Assembly (NCBI GenBank): GCA_963680875.1
Contig: OY804578.1
Coordinates: 96,501,689 to 96,565,688 of the forward strand
Length of the DNA stretch: 64,000 nucleotides
From: Bathymodiolus brooksi
Lineage: Eukaryota; Mollusca; Bivalvia; Mytilida; Modiolidae
Direction of reading: 5' to 3'
The notes under the pieces are model-generated. The model had not been told where the DNA came from and did no database searches. It was given only the letters and a program-made list of their open reading frames with translations. Below, piece by piece: positions 36,101 to 51,100 of this stretch; within the stretch, counting starts at the first letter, position 1; each line of letters starts with the position of its first letter. Position numbers and translations under genes: made by a program.

Positions 36101-39100
36101 ATGTCGGTAAGTAAATGTAAGATATGTGCATAGCATTTGATGCAATGTATAATATCAAAATCAATTGTTTTACTCCACTAAAACATGGAATGGGAAGAGG
36201 TGTTTGAACAAGAAAAACTCTCCTGTTTCAATGCATGAAGACTTGCACTGAAGGAAATTGTTTTTTCAAGTATTTCATGGTACATTTATATGAACTATAG
36301 CAATCCAGATAAAGCAGTCAAATGAAGTTTAAATGTTGTACACAGTAGTATTATAGTTTCTTTCATGTGTACAACCAATCCACTGCCATTCTTTTACTTA
36401 CATTATGAAGTGTTTACAAACTTGCTATCGTTATGAATATAGCATAAACACTACTCACATTTGAAACGTGTATTACTTACGACGAAGAAACACCACACAC
36501 CTTTGAAAAATTATCAAATGGGCGTATAATAAAATAAAGCAATAGGAATAACTTGTATTGCCAGCATATATATATATACAAATGTATATATTATAAATAA
36601 CATGAATTTTATAAAGCAAATATCAATCATATACCACAACAAATCATTTGAAAATAACAATTCTTTTTTGGCAAAAAGTCCGCCTATTACAAAAATAACT
36701 GTTTAAAACTGTGCTTTCAAAAATATTTATTAAAAGTGGTGGGAGGGTTCTTTTAACACCTCTATCATCAAACAGTTATCAAAAGTTAAAGTCAAAACTT
36801 TATTGTCAAATTAAATAAGAATTTGTTACAATATAAATTAGCATATATATTTATCTAACCAATGAAAAGAATTACTCTTGATTGGTGAGTAATATTCTAT
36901 CCAGATAAAGCTACCTTTATTTAGTTTAAACCAGTCGAATAACTGAAGTGTGAAATTCACAATTTTCCTTCATTTACAAATTAAATAATTGTTGAGACAA
37001 AATTAACCCAATTATCAAATGGGCGTAAAATAAAATAAAGCATTAGGAATAACTTGTATTGCCAGCATATATATATTATAAATAACATGAATTTTATAAA
37101 GAAAATATCAATCATATATCACAACAAATCATTTAAAAATAAAAATTCTTTTTTGGCAAAAAGTTCGTCTAGCCGCTAAGGCCGCCAATTTTTTATTAGT
37201 AATAATACTATATAGCACCACAGTCCACACACTATCACATATCTTTTTCCTCTCGTCCGAAAGAACAAATCTCCTTCCGAAATACATATGGGTAATGGAA
37301 AGAAAATCATAAATCCACTCAGAATGTATTTAGATCCTGAGTAGATCAGCGGAAAGGGAACATCATCATATTCAGGATAGCAGTTCCCTGAAAAGAGAAA
37401 AAAGATATATGCAGTATATAAAATGTTAGAAATACATTAATAATCAAACAACTCAACCTATAGAACAAAAACTAAATTCCATCCATATTTAGATGCCTAA
37501 TAATTTTTATTATTTTCTTGTGAAGCAAATCACTTCCTGCATAATTCAAATGTAGCCCATCGCTTGGGGCAAATAAAATCGGGTCAGGTGAATTCTAGTA
37601 TAAAAAATGTTTTTATAAATTACAAAATAGAAAATGCTTTCTCCTACATAATACTTTCAATTCTGCATTAACCTTGGTTATTGTTTTCTCTGTCTTATAA
37701 TGATCTACTAAACAAGGTAACAAAGATGTAAATACTAACTTTGCTCGACTTCTACTCTTTAATTTATGAATCAAATCTCCGTAATAAGACATTATTATAC
37801 CTCTGCTCCCCGAAGGGGGAGAGGGGTATACTGTTTTACCTATGTTCGTTCGTCCAAGATATTTTTCGTCCCATTGTTCTCAGCAACTATTGATGGCAGA
37901 GATCTGGTATTTGGTCACAAGCTTCATATAGGTACCCCATATCGTGGGAAGCGTTTTTGGACCCATCAGATTCCTACTTCCTGTTTGCTGACTTAGTTGG
38001 TTTTTATACACATTGAACATATATGCACATTTTTCGTCACACCTTTCTCAGCAACTATTGATGGCAGAGATCTGGTATTTGGTCACAAGCTTCATATAGG
38101 TACCTCATATCGTGGGAAGCGTTTTTATACCTGTCAGATTCCCACTTCCTGTTTGTCGAAGAGCAGGGGTATCATAAGTGAGCATTAGCTCACAGTTCAT
38201 CTTGTTTTTTATATAGAATCTCCATTGGAAATATTATTAGTACCAATTTGAATTATAATAAAATCTACAGAACTAAGATTTACTCTCCCAGAAGAAACCA
38301 GCTGAGATAATCTACCAATGGTTGCTTGAGTAGTACAGCCATAAATACCATCACCATATTTAGGAATAGATGCTGATATGATTGTAGCTCTTTTTTCCAA
38401 AAAATTCCTGCAATGATTAGAATTTAAAATTTTTCAAAATATGAGTTTTCATACTGTTTGCCACAGATATTTTATCTTCAAGACTAAATTTTAGATATTT
38501 CTTATAGGCATCACTGCACCAATCACCATTCAACTGAATTAATTCGGTTGGCATTTCAGCTGCAAAACCCAACTAGCACCCCCCCCCCCCCACTTCTAAT
38601 ACTATGTGTAGAAAATTCATCTGGATTTTCCCCAATTAATTTGATCATTTTCTTTAAAATTGTCTGAAACTGTCTATATGTAACTGGAATAACTTTCTTA
38701 TGTTTTTAAATAGAATAAGCGGGTGCATCATTTACAGCTGGGACCAATTTAACCATATTCAAGTAAGCCTTCATCGGACATAAAGAAGATCCGGGTATCG
38801 CTACTATAGGAATTATCAAATGTCTCTCACCAAATTGAATAGTTTTTGACCACTTTATTGTAATCAATAAAATATTCTTTTCTTTATCATAAACAATATT
38901 TTTTCTACTTAGTTGTTTTTCCAGTTTAAAACTTGACACAGAATTTGGCACTAAATTAGATTTCCTAAGCATAAAAAAAAAGACATGTAAAAATAAGCAC
39001 CAAAATGTTGTGTCACATGGATTATTCAAGTCTAACTTTGTTAGTATATAACAAAGTATCATAGGAGTTATAGGCCAAGCTTGTTTAGAACAGTGTGGAT

Positions 39101-42100
39101 TAAGCCTTGCTAAACCTTTCAGCACCTAAAAATATACGAAAAAACTCATAGCATTAATATATCGCAACTCGCTGATGACACAACTTTATTTTGTACGTCT
39201 AAAGAAGAAATTTATTTAGCATTTAATGAAATAGAAACTTTCGGGTCTTTTTCTGGATTATTAATGAACAAAAATAAAACTGGGGGAATTTGGGTAGGAA
39301 AACTAAAGCACAGTAAAGATAAAATAGAGGGCATTAAATGGTCAGAAAAACCTATTAAAGCATTGGGTGTATATTTTGGTAACAATAAAGAAGAGTGTGA
39401 AAAATTAAACTGGAAAAATAAAATAGATAAAATGAATACTTTATTCTTCTCTTGGGGAAAACAAAATTTAACTATTCTTGGGAAAATTATGATTATTAAA
39501 GCGTTAGTCCTACCTATATTTACTTTTGTTGCTAGTGCATGTGTCGTGCCAGACAAATATAGAAAAGAAATTGAAAGTAAATGTTTCAAATTCATATGGG
39601 GTGGTAAACCAGACAAAGTTAAAAGAAACACTATGATAGGTAATTTTGAAATGGGGGGTTTAAATACGATAGACATAGAAAGTTACTTTGCATCACTGAG
39701 AGCATCATGGGTAAGTAGATTTGTTAGTGGAGAAATGGACATTGATACCATATAAATACTTTAGACAGTTTGGTAAGAATTGGTTGATATTTTCAATGAA
39801 TATCGAATACAAAAAAATTAAAGATTATTTAAGATATATTCCTGATTTTTATAAAGAAATATTGCAAACCTGGATAAAAATGGGTGGGGGTCAAACAAAA
39901 TGCTATCACATTTTGCAGAGATTAGAAAACAGCTTATATGGGGAAATAAATTTATAATGTTTAAAAATAAAAGTTTAATGTTTGATAATTGGATAAATAG
40001 TGATTTAATTTATATCTGATATTTTAAATGAAAATGGGGAAATAAGTCAGAATTTAATGTTAGATAAATTAAAATACAAGAATAATTGGATATCTGAATT
40101 TGTCTGCCTAAAAAAAGGGATTCCTAATGAATGGCATCATACATTACAGGCTCAAAGCTCTATTAAAAGTGTTGTAAATTTTCAAAAAGATAAGTTTATA
40201 GTAAATGTAAAACGTATAGACCTGTCACAACTGTCCAACAAATATTTTTATAATGAATATATTAATGTAAAATTTTTGAAACCAATAGGTATAAATACAT
40301 GGTTAATGTACTTGTCTATAAATGAGAAACCAAACATGAATCAGGTTTACTCTTTCATTTTTCATTATTTAGAAGAAAATAAGCTAAAAATATTCAGATG
40401 GAAATTATTGCAATATATAATTCCTACAAAGAAACTATTAATGAAATGGAGAATTGCTAATAATACCCAATGTAATTTCTGTGATCAAGATGAAGACTAT
40501 CTACATTACTTTATTTCTTGTCCCTATCTGAAAGAATTTTGGGTGAAAATACAACAAATATTGAAAAAATCTAATATAGAAAATTTTGTCACATTAAAAC
40601 ATATTGTTTTTGGGTATAAGATATTTTATTTCAACTATTTTTTAACAATTTTAGGATTTTCTATATACAAAGCATATTATGTATCTGGAAAAATCAAGGG
40701 AGTTGAAAGGTTTCTACAGCATATTTGTGCTACTTGTTATAGGGAAGACAATACAAAGGTATTTCACCCAGAGTGTTCAGATAATTGTCCACATCAACAC
40801 AATTGACTAGATAACAGTAATACTGATCTGTCTTTACATACTAATTCTGAGTTAAACCCTCAGGCTATGATAGTTACACCTAGATGTTCAGGTATTGAGG
40901 TTATTAGTACTAAACAAAATAATTTGATAGAAAATTGTTAAAAGAAAAAGCGAGATAATTTTATAGAAAAATGTCAAAAATTTTGTAAAAACAATAGAAA
41001 TAATTTGATTAATGATGTTTAATGTTAAGTTTACTGGAGATCAGGGGAAAGGTAAAAGTAAGATGGAATCTATTTATTTAAGAGCACAGGAGAAATTAAA
41101 AGATTTAGACTTTAAAAATATAATAAAGTTGCATCGTCTGGGTATCACAATTATGATGGATGTCGTATTCCAGTTAAATCTGGAATAAATGTTGATTTTT
41201 TTCTAAAAAACTTGTCAGATTATGATGACAGAATCATATGTGAATTATTAGAGTTTGGTGCTCCTGTAGGTTTTGAAAATAACATTTTAGAAGAAAACAA
41301 AGATATAGTTAATCACAAAGGGGCTCGTGAATTTGAAGATTATGTGTTGAAATATTTATATAAGGAGGCTTCATAGGATGCTATTATTGGACCATTTGAA
41401 AAAAATCCTTTTAATTGTAGTTTAGAAATTTCTCCTTTAAACAGAGTTACAAAAAAAGATTCAATAGAAAGAAGTGTTATTTTAGATTTAAGTTTCCCTG
41501 AAGGACAATCAGTTAATGAGTTTATTTCAAAAGAATTTTATCTGGGTAAAAAAGATTGAGTTATCATACCCAAAAGTAGACGATTTAGTGGGAATTATAA
41601 AGGAAAAGGGACCTGATTGTTTGATATTTAAGAAAGACTTATAAAAGGCTTACAGACAAATTACTATTTGCTCTGGAGACTTACATTTAGTGGGGTTTAA
41701 TTGGAACAATAATTTGTTTGTGGATAGAGTTTTACCAATGGGCTTGAGATCCAGTGCACAAATTTGTCAAAGAGTTACTACAGTACCGCTGACAGCATAC
41801 ACTGATAAATGCTGAGCATAATTTGCATGCTGAGCCAGGCTCAGCATTTTCGCTGATGGTCTGCTAATTAACCCCAAGGTAATAAACAGGGCCATAAAAT
41901 ACCTGGTCAGTAGTGTCTTGTTGATTTCACAGGTGATCTACAGGTAAATATATACACCTGTTTGTGTTACATAACAGGAAATGGATATATTTGGATTTCA
42001 GTGATTTTGATGTGTAGAAAAAGGACTTTAATACATTTAACTGTACCTTGAAAATTTGTCAATAAAATAATATTTTCAAAATTTAATATTTTGTGATATT

Positions 42101-45100
42101 AGCATCAGCTAACAATTCAAACAAATAATTGAAATGAAATCATAATTTTGTGTTGGACATAAAAGAATTTTTACCTGAAAATATGGCAAAGAAGAACAAG
42201 ATTAATTGTGATGCTATTTTAATCAATAGATTAATTAATTAAGATTAGATTTAACATTTTAAGAATTTTCTTTCTATGTAATGTGCATATATGTACATGT
42301 TAGTCATGTATTTAAGAGGTTTATTTTCAACCTTGACAAAAATGTTATAGTTGTTCTTTTATGATACATGTATTTAAAATTTAATTTTTTTTATTTTGTA
42401 ATTAATTTTATCTGTTTTTGCAGAGGAATAATATATTTAATTAGCTTTATCAATTTAATCAAATAAATGTAGTCCAATTTCAAAATTATACTTGTTACTA
42501 TGCTTCGATTTTTTCGATTTTTTTTAAAACCATTTTATCCAAGGTAATATTAATTTCTTTTCTTTTTGTTATTCAGGACATTTCTTGAACATTTTTTTTT
42601 TTCACATTTGTATTCTTATTTTGTTAAACATACATTTTAAACATTAAAAAAAATATGCCAGTTGATTATAAATACATTCTTTTCAATATAAAAAAATGAC
42701 AAATTAAGTATTTTTTGTATATTAACACACAGATATGGTAAACAGAAAATCTCAATCAATGAAGGATTTATGGACACTTGTAATTTGCCACTTGTTCACT
42801 CTCATGTCATACATTGACCTTAAAGAGACATACTGTCTAGGCTAATGAAAAAGAAAAACACACACACACATATTCAACTAGATTCCTAAATTAAATACAG
42901 ATTTTTTTTTTTAATAAAATGTGAAATGTTCAATGGTTAAAATTGAATTACTATAAATTTCTTTTTCATAAATATTCATGAATTTTGAATTAAACCTTTT
43001 TAAATAATTTACTGTTTTTGTTAGTACAAACACAAATAATAAAAAAAAAAAAGACAACAAACAAATAGTTAAAAAAAGAATAGATACACATCTATTGTAT
43101 ACATGTAAATATTTTCAAATAATTTACTATTAAATTTTAAAATACAGATAATAATTGAAAATTTAACAAAACAATTCAATTGAAAAACAAAGAAATTTTA
43201 ATTCAATTTTAGAATTATGAAAACATTGCTACATTGTAAAATAGAAAATTTATTATGTAAATATTTCCACTAAATAAAAAGTCACAAGTGTAACAAATCA
43301 CACATATATACATGCTCAGGTTAATTTTACTAACACCTATTGAATCAGGTACATCTATCTGGAAATCATTATGATCATATTGTTTATTCAATTGCTGACC
43401 ATCTGTACAGGTGAGGGTAATAAAACTGATCATCAGCCCATGATTTACGACCCCCAATAAAACCTCAGCATTGAATGCTGAGCCTTTTAAATGCTCAGCA
43501 TTTATCAGTGTATGCTGTCAGCTGTACTCTACCACTGTTTGCTTTATTTATTATAAGATGGGATATATGGCAATAAACTATTTAGATGATTTTGGTGGAG
43601 AATAAACTAGAGAAAAGTCTCAGGATGCCTTTGATACTTTAGAAAATTTATTAAAACTTTGTGGGTTAGAAGAATCTGTTGAAAAAAGTGTAAAGCTCTC
43701 TACTAGAATGGAATTTTTGGGGGTTACAGTGGACACAGAAAAAATGACATTAGAAGTTACTCCAGATAGGGTTAGAGAGATATCTCTTTTAGTAGAAGCA
43801 TGGTTAAGGAAAAAGAAGTCTTCTTTATATGAATTACAATCTTTGTTAGGAAAGCTTCATTTTGTAGCTACTTGTTTGCATCCATGTAGATTATTTGTAA
43901 GCAGGCTTTTAAATTGGTTACGCTCTGTTTTTCCTTCCAATATAGTTGGTAGTGGTCATAGAATTTTTAGAACAATTGCAACAGAGGTTAAAAACTATTT
44001 ACATTGGTGGCAATTATTTTTGTTACAGTATAATGGTGTTTCCATGATATCATTAGATGATTGGTCGGCTCCAGATGAAATATTTTCTAGTGACGCCTGT
44101 TGGGTTTGGAGCTATTTCACGTAATCAAATTTTTCATGCTATTTTCCCTGAGTCCATTATTAAGTTAAAATTACATATCAATGCTCTTGAACTTTTCAGC
44201 ATTGTAGTAGCAGTTCATATTTGGGGAGGAACCTTTCAAGGAAAAAAGATTTTAATTTTTTGTGATAATGAAGCGTCGGTAAAAGTTATAAATTCTGGTT
44301 CATCAAAGGATGCCTTTATGCAAGATTGTTTGAGAGAACTCTGCTACATGGCAGCAGTTTTTCAATTTGACATTAAAGCTAAGCACATCTTGGGTGAGGA
44401 AAATAGGTTGGTAGATTTTCTTTCCAGGTGGCAGACTCATAAAAAATATGCAGTTATGTTTAATCAGTCAATAGCTAAAAATATATATGAAGAAATTAAA
44501 GTAGAAAAGTGCTACTTTAGATTTTTGAATAATTGGTAATTTTGTTTTTGCAGAGTTGGATAGACTACAATTTCAGTGCAAGAAATCTGCACAGCATGCC
44601 TTTGCTGAAAGCACAAATAAGAATATAAAGACACAATGGGAAACATATTTCATGTTTTGTATTTATTTTCATTTTGAACCTATTCCCGCAACAGATACGA
44701 ATTTAACTCTGTATGCACAATTTTTAAGTAGGAGTTTTAAAACTGTGGATGCTATTAGAAATTATATTAGTGGAGTTTAATTATTACATTTATATCTGGA
44801 TATTGATGATCCACAGTTTGAGTCGTTTCAGCTGAAGTTGGTGCTGAAAGGTTTAGCAAGGCTTAATCCACACTGTTCTAAACAAGCTCGGCCTATAACT
44901 CCTATGATACTTTGTTATATACTAACAAAGTTAGACTTGAATAATCCATGTGACACAACATTTTGGTGCTTATTTTTACATGTCTTTTTTCTTTTGTTTA
45001 GGAAATCTAATTTTGTGCCAAATTCTGTGTCAAGTTTTAAACCGGAAAAACAGTTAAATAGAAAAAAATATTGTTTATGATAAAGAAATTAATATTTTAT

Positions 45101-48100
45101 TGATTACAATAAAGTGGTCAAAAACTATTCAATTTGGTGAGAGACATTTGATAATTCCTATAGTAGCGATACCCGGATCTTCTTTATGTCCGGTGAAGGC
45201 TTACTTGAATATGGTTAAATTGGTCCCAGCTGCAAATGATGCACCAGCTTATTCTATTTAAAAACATAGGAAAGTTATTCCAGTTACATATAGACAGTTT
45301 CAGACAATTTTAAAGAAAATGATCAAATTAATTGGGGAAAATCCAGATGAATTTTCTAAACATAGTTTTAGAAGTGGGGGACGGGGGGTGCTAGTTGGGC
45401 TTTTGCAGCTGAAGTGCCAACCGAATTGATTCAGTTGTATGGTGATTGTGCAGTGACGCTTATAAGAAATATCTAAAATTTAGTCTTGAAGATAAAATAT
45501 CTGTGGCAAACAATGAAAACTCATATTTTGAAAAATTTAGATTCTAATCATTGCAGGATTTTTTTTGGAAAAAAGAGCTACAATCATATTGGCATCTGTT
45601 CCTAAATAAATATGTTGATGGTATTAATGGCTGTACTACTCAAGCATTCTCTAGTGCAACCATTGGTAGATTATCTCAGCTGGTGTTATCAAAAGTTAAA
45701 GTCAAATCTTTATTGTCAAATTAAATAAGAATTTGTTACAATAGAAATTAGCATATATATTTATCTAACCAATGAAAAGAATTACTCTTGATTGATGAGT
45801 AATATTCTATCCAGATAAAGCTACCTTTATCTAGTTTAAACCAGTCGAATAGCTGAAGTGTGAAATTCACAATTTTCCTTCATTTACCAATTAAATAATT
45901 TTTGAGACAAAATTAACCCCATGCATTACTCACCACGCAGGAATAGACATTACTCTCTACCTGGAAGCACATGTTATCTTTGAAATATACATCACTCACT
46001 ATGCAGAAACATTACTCCTTTGAAATGTGCATTGCAAACTACGCAGAAGCACTATTCACCTTTGAAATATTCATTACTCATTACGAAGTAACACTACTCT
46101 TCTTTGCAACAAGAATAACTCACAACGGACAAACACTATTCAGCTTTGAAATATGTATTACTCACTACGCAGAAGCACTGATGTCCTTTGCAATATGCAT
46201 TACTATGGGAGAAGTACTACTCAGCTTTGAGAGATGCATTACTCACTGCACAGAAACGCTTCTCAACTTAGAAATATACATTACTCTCTACGTATAGACG
46301 CTGCTCTCATATGCAATATGAATTACTCACTACGCAGGAACACTACTGACCTTTAAAATATGCATTATTCACTACATAGAAACCGTACTCTCCTTTGCAA
46401 TATATATTACTGACTACCGTATGGTAGAAACACCACTCACATTACTCACTACGCAGAAACACTAGTCACCTTTAAAAATTGAATTGCACACATTGTCACT
46501 GCGGGAGAAAACACTCCTCACCTTTGAAATATACATTACTCACTAAGTAGAAGCACTACTCTCCTTTGCAATATGCATTACTCACTAATCCGAAACGGTA
46601 CTCACATTTGAAATATGGCTTAATCACTGCGCAGAGACACTACTGACATTAGAAATATACATTACTTTCTACGCAGACACACTACTCTCCTTTGCAACAT
46701 TCAAATACAAAAACAAAAAAATATGGTGTACTTGACAACCATATGTGTGTCGTGTTCGGGTCGGTTATTGATAGTGTTTTCTGTCATTAATATGGTCTTA
46801 CATAAAATATTTATGAAATGTAGATGAAGTGAGTACAACAGTAAGGAGTGATGATGTTAACATATTACAACCGTCAAAGAGACCGGGAAAATCAGATGAC
46901 AACACTGTATCTGAAGATGATGAAAATATTGACGAAATTTTGTATGGCAATGTTCGACCTGATAACGTCACTACTAAATACAGTGTGACAGAGCTACATA
47001 ATGTTATTAATGAAAAACATACAAATGATGGGTTTCTGAAGGAATATGGGGTAAGTGATTTATTCACAAAATATATTACATTTAAATGCCAAGAAAAGTT
47101 TGAAGATACCAAAGGGGTAATCAGAAGATGTAAATTAAAGAAGGGCAGATAATATAATGACAAAGAAGAAAAAAAAGTACAAACAATGATCTACAAAACA
47201 CTGCACAAAAAATAAAACGATTGAACTACACGAACCCCACTCAAAACTAGGGGTGAACACGAGTACTCAAAAAGATTACGCAAGAGACGAATACATGTAT
47301 TTTGTTCTGTTTTGAAAACATTAATCTGCCTGAGTTTATTCTAAAGAGCATAAATGCTCTTTTACTGCATTTAAAAAAAATTAAATTGAAGTATTAGAAC
47401 TCGGTGTTATTTGAAAACTTAGCTTGATATCTTGCCTTAGTGTACCAGATTCATATAAGGAACATGTAATCCATTAAATGATGGTAATGTGAATAACATT
47501 CTCATATGAAACAGGTAAATCTTAGAAAACTGATTTAGTTAATAATAAATATTAATTCTGATTGTATTAGTTAATAGTTTTACATGTATGTTTCTGTTTT
47601 AATGAATCATTATATAGCTATGTCTATTTCATAACAAGAAGCTTTTTTGATATCTATAACTCTCATGTTTGTAGATACTGCCAAACGGATTAGTCAAGCC
47701 TCATGTAGAAGGACAAAAAGAGGAAAATATGATAAAGAACAGATTTGTAAATACATTGCCTTGTAAGATATTTAATAGTGTTACACTTATCATAGTATGT
47801 GGTATATTACGTTTGTTTCATATAATGACTCATTCAATTTGTTTGATTATTCAATCCCGGGTCGAAAATTACTTCTTTTCGGGCAGCTTGGCAGTGAGCC
47901 TACCCGATGCAGATTTTTTTTTCCGAGATCCACGTCGTGCGCACTAAAGTAGATATCTTCGATTATATTACATCACTTAAAAATGTAAAGAAATTAAAAA
48001 AGGTGTTTTACTATTTAATTCATCTACTTTGTTACATTGTTTGGTTGAATATATACCTAACTCGTTACTTCAGTGATAACGTTGTCGTCCGTTTTATTTT

Positions 48101-51100
48101 AAGTTTGCTTGAATATGATTATTCTCAATAAAATGAAAAACAAAACATACCACCCCGTCGGAACAGTTCCAACATCCAAAAGAATAATCGTAGAAAGAAG
48201 CAAAATCAATACCCGTAGCACACAAATACATGACCGCTCATTTGCGTACTTGTTTCAGGCACTTCAGTGAAAAGAGTTAAGCTTGTTGTATAGGCCCAAA
48301 CCTCCCACTGTTAGTGAGTGTTGTTTCTAGCAATTTGTCAGCTATGCCATGGCCAGACTATAAAACAGTCACTGAGCAAATTTGCATGCTGAGAGCAATC
48401 CAATTGGCAGTAAAAGGTTATAGGCATGCTTACTTTATCGTTATATATTCATGTGACCCATTATGGGATTTCCTCAGATCTCATACGCTGCGACATATCT
48501 GATAAAGGTATAATGTCGGTGAACTTTGTAATTTTTTTGAAAGTTTTTTTTTGCATTGAAAGTTAATATTTACCTTCAAAACATCTATAGAACGTGTATG
48601 TTCGTTGGTTTTTGTCTCCCAGCATCATTAATTATGCATGTCTCAATTTCAGAACATACATGCGCAATGACACTGATGTTTACACTTCAGCATGAGTTTG
48701 AACTCTCAACTCATCCTTCAATTCCATCCAACGGCCAGGTTGGTGGCCTTTGTTAATTCTTGCTTTATTATAATTCACCAAAACTTCTTTCCTGTTTCTT
48801 TTTCTAGCAGAATCAGTTAAGCTTCTCGTGCGACCGCGTGTAGGTTTTCCATCGGCAGACATTTGTGTCGTGCAGACAGGAACTTATGTTCGAGATGGTT
48901 TTCTTGAAAATAAAAGAGAATGGATGTACTTTTTACTTTAAAAACTCGATAACTAGTGTTAATTATTGTTTTAATGAACTCCATGTTAAACATAGCTAGA
49001 CTAAAATAAAATCACCAAATCAATGACATTATACCTTTAAGGGGAGGACGTGGAAGATCTAACATGTCGAACTATTCTAAGTTCACATATATAATGTGTT
49101 CGGGTATTCTCACTTACGACACTAAATTAAAACTGCATGTAACATAATGTATGTATGTTGCCTGTACTGTAATTTGCCATTGTTCTATTGAAATAGATGA
49201 CCATTCAAGAGTAATTATCCAAGGGAATACATCATCTGATTACATTAATGCAAATAATATTGATGTGAGTTTCGTTTAGTATTTTAAGATCGAAATATAC
49301 ATGTATGAAATATAACAAGTTCATGTGCTTGTGCCACAGAAATAATAACGACTAACATAAACCAATGTTAAGTCGTCGTCCTATTGTGTTTCCAATGGAT
49401 TACTTTTGAAAAGTCCACTGTGCAGTCTTTTTTGTTATAAGAGGTGTACGATATACAATGCAATGCAACATAATAAGTTTATTTAGAGTCGGATAGAAGC
49501 AAACAATTATAACACAAACTCTAGTAATCTTTTAAATCCAACTGAATAATATACATGTACAAGCAATAAACAAAGCATGCACACAATAAATCATAAAACA
49601 CTGTGAAATTTAAAAATCCATCCATGAACTTTATTACCAGCTACAAAATGTGAAAGCAATAAAACACATAATAGGCTTAGCAGTAGCACTAGGTGTCTAA
49701 CGATACTCGTCTTGCCAATTCCATCAGAAACATTTACAGAACTATCAACTAGTAGATCTCTTCACTGCACTATCGTTTTTTTCTCAACAGCATTCCATGA
49801 ATAATACATTGTAAACTTTCATTAAACACAACTCATATAACAAATAATAGGAATCTATATGATACAACCACATCAAAATCCGGCAGTGAAAGTGTCATGC
49901 AACGTCGTGCCATTCATTTACAACCACAGTGTGGTGACACACCATCTTGTATCAGACTGGCTACTTCCTAAATTTCAATGGAAAACCTACATAATGTTAG
50001 ATAAACTTGTATATTTGTCTGACAGCTGGGTATCTAGTTGTCATGCTGGGAAAGCTAGGAATATGTTGTATGTCATCCAGGCAGTATCTAGTTGTCATGC
50101 TGGGAGAGCTAGGAATACGTTGTATGTCATCCAGGCAGTATCTAGTTGTCACGCTGGGAGAGCTAGGAATACGTTGTATGTCATCCAGGCAGTATCTAGT
50201 TGTCACGCTGGGAGAGCTAGAAGTATGTTGTATGTCATCCAGGCAGTATCTAGTTGTCATGCTGGGAGAGCTAGGAGTACATTGTATGTCATCCAGGCAG
50301 TATCTAGTTGTCACGCTGGGAGAGCTAGGAGTACGTTGTATGTCATCCAGGCAACAACAATATATACTATGTACTAACCTCATATTATGTATTTGAGTGA
50401 TATATGCTTCAGAAAATGTCGTACTGCCTAGTTCCACAATGGAAGTAAACTTTAAATGCCTTTAAATGTTGAGGTCAAATATGTTAATTTGTGTTCGTTA
50501 TATATTAATTTTATTGTAAAAGTCAAAGCATTGTTGTACTTTCTAATATCCTCATGATATTCTAGAAGTGTATGACTCGATTTGTTTTCATCAATATTCA
50601 TGAGGTTACAATTACTACAAAGTCAAATAGGTTTTGTTAAGGTGTTAAGGCAGCATGACTGTAACCAGATGTGTTAGTGATTTGTTCTAGCCTCCTAGTA
50701 TGTGAGGAGGATACTATGCTTCAGGCATTAACGAATATTGAACACTAAAATTAATTCACTGTGACCTTGACCTTAAACAACGTTATGCTATTATTGATAT
50801 GGTTCTTCGAGCCAAATGAAAGGAAGAGAAATTATTTGGTTCACTAAAACAAGAATGTACTTCTATTGATTTTTTTTCTTTCTTTATCAGAGCTACACTG
50901 CAGAAAAGGCGTATATAGCAACTCAAGGTAAAAAAACAAAGAGTTTTTATTATTATCTTAATGTAATTACATTTAATATCGATTCACACTTTCCATTATT
51001 ATATTCCTTTCAAAATGTAACAACATTGTTATATTTATACTTGTATATACATTGTATACGATATGCATGTTTGTAAAAGAGGACATTTATGAATTGCTAT

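Larger units (their letters stand above)
36504..45917 (-). mobile_element. 9.4-kb tyrosine-recombinase retroelement nest (DIRS/Ngaro-like)
   Basis: It is inserted inside a minisatellite unit (CCTTTGAAA before, ATGCATTACTC after) without a target duplication, as known for tyrosine-recombinase integration. Terminal repeats occur in the order B2 (36504-36672), A2 (36776-37012), B1 (37013-37165), interior, A1 (45686-45917). Read on the minus strand this is A1-interior-B1-A2-B2, the split direct repeat layout of PAT/Ngaro-type elements, apart from about 100 extra bp between A2 and B2. The minus-strand interior ends with recombinase and SGNH hydrolase (39125-37215). The rest of the interior is an inverted body, a LINE and DNA elements. 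Confidence 0.75.

Noticed and set aside
39212..39676. 154-codon minus-strand frame
   Set aside because: Antisense shadow of the LINE reverse transcriptase at 39170-39755, which has clear motifs.
45971..46297. 108-codon plus-strand frame
   Set aside because: Lies wholly within the minisatellite at 45918-46705.
46798..47163. 121-codon minus-strand frame
   Set aside because: Antisense to RPTP exon 7, whose plus-strand frame has matching splice phases and the wedge motif.
50027..50352. CRISPR-like regular repeats
   Set aside because: Units are contiguous with no spacers, and the sequence is animal nuclear DNA.
49859..50437. 172- and 146-codon open frames with 18-residue repeats
   Set aside because: Produced by a 54-bp minisatellite in a phosphatase intron; open on both strands and in more than one frame.
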